Assembly (NCBI GenBank): GCA_029573725.1 | Contig: JAKQDQ010000028.1 | Span: forward strand, 124,001 to 188,000 | DNA: 64,000 bases | Reading direction: 5' to 3' | Origin: Verrucomicrobiota bacterium | GTDB lineage: Bacteria > Verrucomicrobiota > Verrucomicrobiia > Limisphaerales > JADLHS01 | In this document: piece after piece, positions 37,049 through 42,949 of the stretch | How positions within the stretch are numbered: position 1 is the stretch's first letter | Layout: each line of letters starts with the position of its first letter | Notes under the pieces: generated by a model | Told to the model about the DNA's origin: nothing | Database searches by the model: none | The model's input: the letters and a program-made list of their open reading frames with translations, nothing else | Program-made: the position numbers and the translations under genes

Positions 37049-38206
37049 ATGACGCTGCTGCCTCTCAAAATCGGCATTACCTGTTATCCCAGCGTCGGTG
37101 GCAGCGGCGTGCTGGCCACCTCCCTGGGCGAGGAGCTGGCGCAGCGCGGACACGAGGTGCATTTCATTAGTTACGAGCGCCCGTTCCGGCTGCCCGAACA
37201 CGCGCCGCGCATCCATTTTCACCCCGTCGTCATCAACGACTACGAGCTGTTCAAATACCCCGATTACACCCTGCCCCTTTCCGTGCGCATGGCGGAAGTG
37301 AGCCAGCAATGCCGCCTGGACATTCTCCACGTGCATTATGCCGTCCCCCATGCCACTGCGGCGCTGCTCGCAAACGCGATGCTGCCCGCCGCGCGCCGCC
37401 CGCGGATCATTACCACCGTGCATGGCACCGACACCACGCTGCTGGGCAACGACCCAGGCTACCGCCCGGCGATTCATCATGCCCTGACCCGCTCGGACGT
37501 CGTCACCGCCGTTTCCCACCACCTGCGCGAGGAAACCCGGCGCGTCATCGGCTACCACGGCCCCATTGAAGTCATCCATAACTTCTACGTCCCGCGGCCG
37601 CCGACCCGCTCTGCCGCGGCGGTGCGCCACAGCCTGGGCCTGCACGGCGAAACCGTCATCTTTCACGCCTCCAATTTGCGCCCGGTCAAGCGCATTGATG
37701 TGCTGCTGGAAACCGTCGCGCGGTTGCGGGACCGCGAGGATTGGAAATTGTTGCTGCTGGCCGGCGCCCCCTTTGAACCGTTCGCCCGGGACCGACAGCG
37801 CCTTCAGCTGACCGACCGCGTCATCGTGCGGGAAAAAGTTCTGGACGTGGAGGAGTACCTGCAGATTGCGGACATCGGCCTGTTCACCTCCGACACCGAA
37901 AGCTTTTGTCTGAGTCTGTTGGAGGCCATGTGCTTTGGTTGTCCCGGCGTGTCCACCCGGGTGGGCGGAATCCCGGAAGTGATCGAAGCCGGCGTCTCCG
38001 GTTTGTTGGCCCCCTCCGGCGATGTGGAGGCGCTGGGCGGGCACCTCCGCCGTTTGCTCTGCAATCCCGCCGAGCGCAGGCAGATGGGCGCCGCAGCCCG
38101 GGCGCGCGCCCGGGCGCACTTCTCCGCCGAAATCATCGTGCCCCGGTATGAAGCGGTCTACCGCCGCGCATTGGAATTGCCCCTGGCCGGCGGCCCACAC
38201 GATTGA
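37049..38206 (+). CDS. bshA: N-acetyl-alpha-D-glucosaminyl L-malate synthase BshA
   Basis: A 385-residue GT4-type glycosyltransferase that joins GlcNAc from UDP-GlcNAc to L-malate, the first step of bacillithiol synthesis. Diagnostic segments are [71 protein letters not shown] and [19 protein letters not shown] (donor-site Glu). Length and all motifs are normal. Last gene of the operon starting at 30294; the next gene has its own riboswitch. Confidence 0.95.
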   Translation: MTLLPLKIGITCYPSVGGSGVLATSLGEELAQRGHEVHFISYERPFRLPEHAPRIHFHPVVINDYELFKYPDYTLPLSVRMAEVSQQCRLDILHVHYAVPHATAALLANAMLPAARRPRIITTVHGTDTTLLGNDPGYRPAIHHALTRSDVVTAVSHHLREETRRVIGYHGPIEVIHNFYVPRPPTRSAAAVRHSLGLHGETVIFHASNLRPVKRIDVLLETVARLRDREDWKLLLLAGAPFEPFARDRQRLQLTDRVIVREKVLDVEEYLQIADIGLFTSDTESFCLSLLEAMCFGCPGVSTRVGGIPEVIEAGVSGLLAPSGDVEALGGHLRRLLCNPAERRQMGAAARARARAHFSAEIIVPRYEAVYRRALELPLAGGPHD

Positions 38207-38260
38207 AGCGCCACCGCCGAACGACGGCCGGCGAAGCCGGTGATTTCGGAAAAGATTCGT

Positions 38261-38290
38261 TTGACAATCAGTTGGCGCATCATCAATCTA
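38261..38290 (+). promoter_or_regulatory. Candidate promoter of the SAM-riboswitch/thrC operon
   Basis: A perfect TTGACA -35 hexamer at 38261-38266 is followed by a weaker -10 candidate (AATCTA, about 38285-38290). This would start transcription near 38297, about 17 bases before the riboswitch aptamer. The -10 match is poor, so the call rests mainly on the -35 box and position. Confidence 0.5.
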
Positions 38291-38313
38291 TCCGCATCCG
38301 TTGATACCAACGG

Positions 38314-38429
38314 TCTCATGTAGAGTGGCTGAGGGACTGGCCCGATGACGCCACGGCAACCGGTTGAAGCGATTGTTTCAACGCAGGTGCCAATTCCAGC
38401 CCGGACATCGTTTGCCGGGAGAAATGAGA
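38314..38429 (+). promoter_or_regulatory. SAM-I (S-box) riboswitch aptamer upstream of thrC
   Basis: The leader contains the S-box core: AGAGTGGCTGAGGGACTGGC, then CCGATGACGCCACGGCAACC, a variable P3 arm, and AGGTGCCAATTCCAGC, all in the order and spacing of SAM-I aptamers. The P1 helix is formed by TCTCAT (38314-38319) and ATGAGA (38424-38429). A rho-independent terminator follows 20 bases later, so high S-adenosylmethionine should stop transcription before thrC. SAM-I elements control methionine and sulfur metabolism genes, which bears on what this operon does. Confidence 0.93.
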
Positions 38430-38448
38430 TGAGCGCAAAAAGATTTTC

Positions 38449-38478
38449 GCCCCGTCTCTCCATGAGCCGGGGCTTTTT
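38449..38478 (+). terminator. Riboswitch expression-platform terminator
   Basis: GCCCCG (38449-38454) pairs with CGGGGC (38468-38473); an inner CTC/GAG helix lies in the loop, and TTTTT follows at 38474-38478. This is a strong intrinsic terminator directly after the SAM aptamer and before the thrC start. An antiterminator presumably uses part of the aptamer P1 3' strand, but I did not fold it. Confidence 0.88.
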
Positions 38479-38487
38479 GTTTCGCAG

Positions 38488-38506
38488 GACAGGCGGCGCG
38501 CCTGTC
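38488..38506. repeat. Palindromic repeat GACAGGC-N5-GCCTGTC, leader copy 1
   Basis: A 19-bp palindrome with 7-bp arms and a GGCGC loop, placed between the riboswitch terminator and thrC. Two more copies occur at 38534-38552 and 39359-39377. Confidence 0.8.
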
Positions 38507-38533
38507 TCAAACTTTCAGCCCCGGGAAATTGGC

Positions 38534-38552
38534 GACAGGCTGGAAGCCTGTC
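38534..38552. repeat. Palindromic repeat GACAGGC-N5-GCCTGTC, leader copy 2
   Basis: Same 7-bp arms as the copy at 38488, with a TGGAA loop, ending 16 bp before the thrC start codon. If transcribed it forms a hairpin just upstream of the ribosome site and could influence translation. Confidence 0.8.
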
Positions 38553-38568
38553 CTGCCGGAAACAATTT

Positions 38569-39837
38569 ATGAGTGAAAAACACGATGGATTCATGAAGGC
38601 GCTCAAGTGCCGCGAGTGCGGCCGCGAATATCCCCTCGCCGCCACGCACGTCTGCGAGTTCGACTTCGGCCCGCTCGAAGTCGCCTACGATTACGACCGC
38701 ATCAAGAAGGCTTTGACCAGGGCCTCCATCCAGTCGCGCCCAAGGACGATGTGGCGGTATCGCGAACTGCTGCCCGTGGCGGGTGAACCCACCGTCGGCA
38801 CGCAGGTTGGTTTCACGCCGCTCGTTAAGGCGGATCGTCTGGCCAAGGCGCTCGGCATTCGCGAACTCTGGATCAAGAACGACGCCGTCAATTATCCCAC
38901 GCTTTCGTTCAAAGACCGCGTCGTCAGCGTCGCGTTGAGCCGCTCGAAGGAACTCGGCTTTGAAACGGTCGCCTGCGCCTCGACCGGCAACCTCGCCAAT
39001 TCCGTGGCCGCCAACGCTGCCAGCGCCGGCTTGAAATCCTACGTCTTCATCCCGTCCGACCTCGAACACGGCAAGGTGCTCAACTCGCTGGTCTATGGCG
39101 CGAACGTCATCGGCATCAAGGGTCACTACGACGAAGTGAACCGTCTCTGTGCCGAGATCGCGGGCAAGTTCGGCTGGGCGTTCGTGAACGTGAACATGCG
39201 CCCCTACTACGCCGAAGGTTCGAAGAGTCAGGCTTACGAGATCGTCGAACAACTCGGCTGGCAGATTCCGCAGCACACCGTTGTGCCCATGGCCTCCGGC
39301 TCGTTGCTGACAAAAATCCACAAAGGCTATCAGGAATTTATCAAGCTCGGCCTGGTGGGACAGGCTTCCAGCCTGTCTTACCACATTCACGGCGCGCAGG
39401 CGACCGGTTGCTCGCCGATCTCCGTCGCACAAAAGGCGGGACTGGATTTCTTCAAGCCCGTCAAACCGAACACCATTGCGAAATCGCTCGCCATCGGCAC
39501 GCCGGCGGACGGCTTCTATGCGTTACGCGTGATGAAGGAAACTGGTGGCGCAGCCGACGACGTGACCGACGACGAAATCCGCGAAGGTATCCGCCTGCTC
39601 GCGGAGAACGAAGGCATCTTTGCGGAAACCGCGGGTGGCGTGACGACGGCGGTGGCCAAGAAACTCATTGCCTCGGGCAAGATTCCGGCGAACGATTCCG
39701 CCGTCCTCTGCATCACCGGCAACGGCCTCAAGACGCTCGACGCCGTCGTGGGCCATGTCGGTAAGACGCGCGAAATCAAGCCGAGCTTGCGTGAGTTTGA
39801 GGCGATGCTGGCGAGTGAGGAGAAGGTCAGCGCGTAA
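38569..39837 (+). CDS. thrC: Threonine synthase-family PLP enzyme under SAM riboswitch control
   Basis: A 422-residue PLP fold-type II enzyme. An N-terminal zinc-ribbon-like segment KCRECGREYP precedes the PLP-lysine motif NYPTLSFKDRVVS (Lys115), STGNLANSVAANAA, the glycine-rich PMASGSLLTKIHKG and the C-terminal CITGNGLKT. These are typical of the archaeal/plant-type threonine synthase, which acts on O-phosphohomoserine. Residues 264-270 (GQASSLS) are encoded by a mobile palindrome (39359-39377) where related proteins have a short linker. The SAM-I riboswitch upstream and a sulfur-carrier gene downstream suggest it could make homocysteine rather than threonine; this is a hypothesis. Confidence 0.9.
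   Translation: MSEKHDGFMKALKCRECGREYPLAATHVCEFDFGPLEVAYDYDRIKKALTRASIQSRPRTMWRYRELLPVAGEPTVGTQVGFTPLVKADRLAKALGIRELWIKNDAVNYPTLSFKDRVVSVALSRSKELGFETVACASTGNLANSVAANAASAGLKSYVFIPSDLEHGKVLNSLVYGANVIGIKGHYDEVNRLCAEIAGKFGWAFVNVNMRPYYAEGSKSQAYEIVEQLGWQIPQHTVVPMASGSLLTKIHKGYQEFIKLGLVGQASSLSYHIHGAQATGCSPISVAQKAGLDFFKPVKPNTIAKSLAIGTPADGFYALRVMKETGGAADDVTDDEIREGIRLLAENEGIFAETAGGVTTAVAKKLIASGKIPANDSAVLCITGNGLKTLDAVVGHVGKTREIKPSLREFEAMLASEEKVSA
39359..39377. repeat. Palindromic repeat inside thrC, in frame
   Basis: A third GACAGGC-N5-GCCTGTC palindrome (loop TTCCA), lying within the thrC coding frame and encoding the residues GQASSLS between GLV and HGAQATGCSPI. The loop orientation is opposite to the copy at 38534. 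Confidence 0.85.
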
Positions 39838-39842
39838 AACAA

Positions 39843-40370
39843 ATGCCTCAGCGGTTGCCCTATGATGAATCTTGCCGCGCTCTTCAGCGTGAGCAAATTA
39901 TTGAGGCAGGAGACATTCCGCCTCTGCCCCAGCAACCACCGCGTCATGATGACGAAGTGCTTGGAGTAAATTTCTTCCGCACTTCACTAGCAGAAGCAAG
40001 ACTGGACAACCTGACACTGCCCCGCACGTTCTTTGGCCGATCAGAGATTCGAAATACGTCATTCCAAAACACCGACTTGTCTGAATCAACGGCAAATTGG
40101 AATGACTTTATCGACGTGAGTTTCAAATCGGCGGACCTATCACGATGCGATTTTCGTGCATGTCTACTGGAAAAAGTTCTGTTTACGGAAGCGAACCTAA
40201 CCGAGGCTGACTTTCGTTACTGCGGCTTCAAAGATTGCGACTTTTCGGGTGCGGACATGACCAGCGCCAAGCTTACGAAGAAAGCAGGAGCTGCGCTTCG
40301 ATTGTCATCCGTTCAGCAGAACGTCATTGACTGGCAGGTCGATGATGGTGACGAACCAGATGGAGGTTAG
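39843..40370 (+). CDS. Pentapeptide-repeat protein
   Basis: A 175-residue protein starting 5 bp after thrC. From about residue 55 to 150 it has tandem A(D/N)LxX-type pentapeptides (TDLSESTANWNDF, SADLSRCDFRACLLEKVLF, ANLTEADFRYCGFKDCDF, ADMTSAKL), which build a right-handed beta-helix. Its codon usage is more A/T-rich than thrC or the bsh genes, which suggests acquisition. Such proteins can mimic DNA or bind gyrase, but nothing here identifies a target. It separates thrC from the first copy of the moaD 5' end. Confidence 0.85.
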   Translation: MPQRLPYDESCRALQREQIIEAGDIPPLPQQPPRHDDEVLGVNFFRTSLAEARLDNLTLPRTFFGRSEIRNTSFQNTDLSESTANWNDFIDVSFKSADLSRCDFRACLLEKVLFTEANLTEADFRYCGFKDCDFSGADMTSAKLTKKAGAALRLSSVQQNVIDWQVDDGDEPDGG

Positions 40371-40413
40371 AGTTGATTCAACCGAGCAAGAATAGGAAGT
40401 TAGTTTTAAATTT

Positions 40414-40509
40414 ATGTCAAAGAGAGTTCGAATCCCAACGCCGCTCCGCAAGTTGACCCACAATGAAGAGCTGGTCGAAGTCAACGCCGCCACGTTTGAC
40501 GAGGTGTAA
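40414..40509 (+). pseudogene. moaD 5' fragment, copy 1 (diverged)
   Basis: A 31-codon frame starting MSKRVRIPTPLRKLTHNEEL and ending VNAATFDEV before TAA. It matches the first 31 codons of the intact moaD at 42011 with about 7 base differences in 93, then departs from it. It is therefore a truncated duplicate of the moaD start, older or more diverged than copy 2. It lies between the pentapeptide-repeat gene and the PIN toxin-antitoxin pair. Confidence 0.9.
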
Positions 40510-40550
40510 AGGGAGGTTGTGATTCGTGCGTTTGCTGGTATTCTGCCGTC

Positions 40551-40790
40551 ATGAGTGTTTTGGAGCTAACCAACGATCAAGTGCTTTCACTGATGCGCCA
40601 ATTGCCATCCGCGCGCAAGCGCGAAGCCTTGCTGGCTCTGGCCGAAGAGGCTGAAACCCGCCATGAGGAGCGGATGCGTCTTGCCGAGGCACAATTACGT
40701 CGCCAGTGCGCTGAGCGTGGTCTGGATTGGGATCGCATGTCGGAAAATCAGCGGGAGGAATTCGTGGATCGGTTGTTGCACGAGGATTGA
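40551..40790 (+). CDS. Probable antitoxin of a PIN toxin-antitoxin pair
   Basis: A 79-residue, highly charged helical protein (EALLALAEEAETRHEERMRL, AEAQLRRQCAERGLDWDRMS). It has no recognised DNA-binding fold by eye. A GGGAGG lies about 35 bases upstream. It is placed 2 bp before a PIN-domain toxin frame, the usual antitoxin-first order of PIN modules of this type, which is the reason for the call. Confidence 0.65.
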   Translation: MSVLELTNDQVLSLMRQLPSARKREALLALAEEAETRHEERMRLAEAQLRRQCAERGLDWDRMSENQREEFVDRLLHED

Positions 40791-40792
40791 TT

Positions 40793-41205
40793 GTGGCGCT
40801 CACCGTTGTCTTCGATACCAACATCCTCTTTTCAGCAACCGGCTGGCGCGGCAAGCCGTTTGAATGCGTGGAACTGGCGCGAGCCGGGAAAATCGAGACG
40901 TTACTTGCGCCGAATTGATGGAGGAGTGGGCCGAGAAACTGGAACTGAAATTCGGCTTTTCCGCTGAGCAAAGCGCCGAAACCATCGCCCGCTATTTGAG
41001 TTTTGCGCGTCTCGTCAAAATTCCCAGGACGCTTGAAGCGGTGCCACGCGACCCGGATGACAATGCGGTGATTGAATGCGCCATCGCGGGCAAAGCCACC
41101 TATGTGATCAGTGGCGACAGGGATTTGCTGGAATTGAAAAAGTTCCAGGACATTGAGATTATCCGTGCCGGTGAGTTCTTGGAAATCATGGCCGGACAAA
41201 GATAA
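40793..41205 (+). pseudogene. PIN-domain toxin with a one-base frameshift
   Basis: A GTG start at 40793 opens VALTVVFDTNILFSATGWRG, the PIN N-terminus with its first catalytic Asp. That frame stops at 40918, but the other frame continues the family sequence (VTCAELMEEWAEKLELKF, PRDPDDNAVIECAI, VISGDRDLLEL) to 41205. Inserting one base near 40898 would join KIE to xVTCAELME in a single frame, so a one-base deletion (or sequencing error) has split the gene. The downstream piece keeps the DDN and GDRD acidic residues. As it stands, no intact toxin is made. Confidence 0.8.
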
Positions 41206-41216
41206 GCATTGAATTT

Positions 41217-41333
41217 ATGGCAAAGAAAGTTCGAATCCCAACGCCGCTCCGCAAGTTGACCCATAACGAGGAGCTGGTCGAAGTCAACGCCGCCACCATT
41301 GGCGAGGCGCTTTGCCATGTTGACCATCCGTAG
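41217..41333 (+). pseudogene. moaD 5' fragment, copy 2 (identical to the intact gene)
   Basis: The first 93 bases (41217-41309) are identical to 42011-42103, the start of intact moaD (MAKKVRIPTPLRKLTHNEEL to ATIGEA). They then run into seven unrelated codons (LCHVDHP) and TAG at 41331. The perfect identity indicates a recent duplication. Together with copy 3 it brackets the HigBA-like pair as direct repeats 794 bp apart. Confidence 0.93.
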
Positions 41334-41345
41334 CTTAAAAGCTAC
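41330..41345. promoter_or_regulatory. Palindrome upstream of the HigB-like toxin (candidate operator)
   Basis: GTAGCTT-AA-AAGCTAC, a perfect 7-bp inverted repeat 3 bp before the toxin start codon. A TTGACC (-35-like) hexamer lies just upstream at 41320-41325. Toxin-antitoxin operons are usually autorepressed at such a site by the antitoxin. Confidence 0.6.
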
Positions 41346-41348
41346 AGT

Positions 41349-41690
41349 GTGTCCGCGTTCCATACGCCCAAAGAAATCGTCGCCTTCCGCACGAAAGACG
41401 GGCAAGTGCCATTCGAGGAATGGTTGGACGACTTGGATGATCAGCGGGCAGTAGCTCGGGTGCTTGCCCGGTTGGCGAGAGTGCGACAAGGGAACTTGGG
41501 CGACTGCAAGCCGGTGGGCGAAGGTGTTTCGGAATTGCGGGTGGATTACGGGCCGGGTTACCGGGTTTATTTCGGGCAGAAGGGACAGACGCTGGTCGTG
41601 CTGCTCTGCGGCGGCGACAAGCGAACGCAAGATCGAGACATCCGGCTGGCGAAACAACACTGGCAGGAATACAAAGCGAGCGAGTCATGA
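41349..41690 (+). CDS. RelE/HigB-type toxin
   Basis: A 113-residue toxin of the RelE/ParE-related phage-derived family (addiction module killer protein). Signatures are PFEEWLDDLDDQRA, RLARVRQGNLGDCKPVGEGV, ELRVDYGPGYRVYFGQKGQT and VVLLCGGDKRTQDRDIRLAK. It starts at GTG and its stop overlaps the antitoxin ATG (ATGA at 41687-41690). The toxin-first order is typical of HigBA. The product is likely a ribosome-dependent mRNA interferase. Confidence 0.92.
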   Translation: MSAFHTPKEIVAFRTKDGQVPFEEWLDDLDDQRAVARVLARLARVRQGNLGDCKPVGEGVSELRVDYGPGYRVYFGQKGQTLVVLLCGGDKRTQDRDIRLAKQHWQEYKASES

Positions 41691-41971
41691 AAGCCGTCAG
41701 TTACAAAAAGATTCTGGCAAAGAAACTGGACGATCCCGAACAAGCAGCAGAGTACCTGACTGCCTGTTACGAGGAAGGCCCGGAAGTTTTTCTCGTCGGC
41801 CTGCGCGATGTAGTCGAAGCCCAAGGTGGCATCGCTCGCGCCGCCGAGTTGAGTAAGTTGAACCGGGAAAATCTGTACCGGCTCGTTTCGCGCGATGGCA
41901 ATCCGCGTTTGACCAGCCTCAACTCCGTGTTGACGGCGCTGGGACTGAAAGTTGTTTTTGAAGCGGTTTGA
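41687..41971 (+). CDS. HigA-like addiction module antitoxin
   Basis: A 94-residue antidote protein with a C-terminal helix-turn-helix: VVEAQGGIARAAELSKLN followed by RENLYRLVSRDGNPRLTSLN and a hydrophobic tail. It pairs with the toxin at 41349 through an ATGA overlap. It should neutralise the toxin and repress the operon, probably at the palindrome at 41330. The intact moaD gene begins 39 bp after its stop. Confidence 0.92.
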   Translation: MKAVSYKKILAKKLDDPEQAAEYLTACYEEGPEVFLVGLRDVVEAQGGIARAAELSKLNRENLYRLVSRDGNPRLTSLNSVLTALGLKVVFEAV

Positions 41972-42010
41972 GCTCCGCACGCCCCTTCCCACATTGAAGA
42001 ATTAAGAATT

Positions 42011-42286
42011 ATGGCAAAGAAAGTTCGAATCCCAACGCCGCTCCGCAAGTTGACCCATAACGAGGAGCTGGTCGAAGTCAACGCCGCCACCATTGGCGAG
42101 GCGATCACTGAATTGCAGTCCCGCTACCCCGGCATCGCCGAGCGGCTCGTGGACGAAAAAGGCGAGGTCCGCCGGTTCGTGAACGTCTATGTGAACGAGG
42201 AGGACATCCGCTTCCTCAACAATTCACAGACCCCGCTCAAGGACGGCGACGAAATCAGCATCATTCCGGCCATCGCGGGAGGCTAG
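42011..42286 (+). CDS. MoaD/ThiS-family sulfur-carrier protein
   Basis: A 91-residue beta-grasp protein ending AIAGG. The free C-terminal Gly-Gly is the site for adenylation and thiocarboxylation by an E1-like enzyme. Typical features are IPTPLRKLTHNEELVEV, LQSRYPGIAERLVDEKG, FVNVYVNEEDIRFL and LKDGDEISIIPAI. The CysO-like layout (MoaD relative with no extension after GG) suits sulfur transfer. Being in the SAM-riboswitch operon with thrC and a NIL gene argues for homocysteine or methionine synthesis rather than molybdopterin. The activating enzyme is not in the window. The first 93 bp are duplicated upstream (41217; diverged at 40414). Confidence 0.93.
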   Translation: MAKKVRIPTPLRKLTHNEELVEVNAATIGEAITELQSRYPGIAERLVDEKGEVRRFVNVYVNEEDIRFLNNSQTPLKDGDEISIIPAIAGG

Positions 42287-42541
42287 ACCAACTCCGGTGG
42301 AGCGGGGCAACTGGCGAGTTGCGGCTCACGAGGACGTACGCCCCACCAAAAATCAGTGAAAACGCCCGTTCGCCCCCTGGCTCTCTCGTCCGGAGAGAGG
42401 GAACAGCGAGTGAGGGCGACAGATAACTCGGAAGTTGACGGCACGGCAACCGCCTCACGAGTTATCCGAAACCGGTGAAACACACCCCCGCTCCTTGGAG
42501 AGAGGGCCGGGGTGAGGAAGAACAATTAAACCAATTATCGC
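42287..42541. repeat. Mosaic of dispersed inverted repeats between moaD and the NIL gene
   Basis: 255 bp without a gene. It contains two similar stem-loop blocks, CTCTCTCGTCCGGAGAGAG with AGTGAGG after it (about 42381-42413) and CCGCTCCTTGGAGAGAGG with GGTGAGG after it (about 42488-42516). Between them is the pair AACTCGG / CACGAGTT. This resembles REP-like elements scattered in such genomes. The region lengthens the operon between moaD and the NIL gene. Confidence 0.6.
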
Positions 42542-42829
42542 ATGGCTACAAAAAAGAAAAAACACGTCACGACCACGGCCAAAACAGCGCAGCAAACGCG
42601 CCTGTGGTTGATGTATCCGCCAAAGCTCATCACCAAGCCGCTCGTCTGGCAGCTCGGACAAAAATTCAAACTGGTCACCAACCTCCGCCAGGCCAGTGTT
42701 ACCGATGAAATTGGCATCGTCTGTTTGGAGCTGGCGGGGGAGCGAAGGGAAATCAAAGCCGCGATCAAGTGGCTCGAAAAAACCGGAGTCAGCGTCGAAC
42801 CGGTCGAAATCAGCATCCTCGCCAGCTGA
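42542..42829 (+). CDS. NIL-domain protein
   Basis: A 95-residue protein with a Lys-rich start (MATKKKKHVTTTAKTAQQ) and a NIL domain: RLWLMYPPKLITKPLVWQLG, FKLVTNLRQASVTDEIGIVC, LELAGERREIKAAIKWLEKT, GVSVEPVEISIL. NIL domains form the methionine-sensing C-terminal domain of the MetN ABC ATPase and also occur fused to ferredoxins in alternative homocysteine-synthesis loci. Here it stands alone, last in the SAM-riboswitch group, so a regulatory or sulfur-transfer role in methionine synthesis is likely. A GGTGAGGAAGAA stretch upstream may serve as its ribosome site. Confidence 0.88.
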   Translation: MATKKKKHVTTTAKTAQQTRLWLMYPPKLITKPLVWQLGQKFKLVTNLRQASVTDEIGIVCLELAGERREIKAAIKWLEKTGVSVEPVEISILAS

Positions 42830-42949
42830 CGCATGATCCGGGTTGTTCCCGCCCCCCACATCCGGTGGCGGGCCGCGTCGTTCAGCCGCGCCGCAGGATA
42901 GGGATTGATTTTGGCCTCCCGGCGGCGTTCAATGAATCCCGGTTTTGAA

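Noticed and set aside
40793..41205. Programmed frameshift in the PIN toxin gene
   Set aside because: No slippery heptamer or following stem-loop is seen at the shift; a simple one-base deletion explains it.
41217..41309. tRNA-like element from the TTCGAATCC match
   Set aside because: The bases flanking the apparent T-loop cannot form a T-stem and no acceptor or anticodon arms are present; it lies within the moaD coding sequence.
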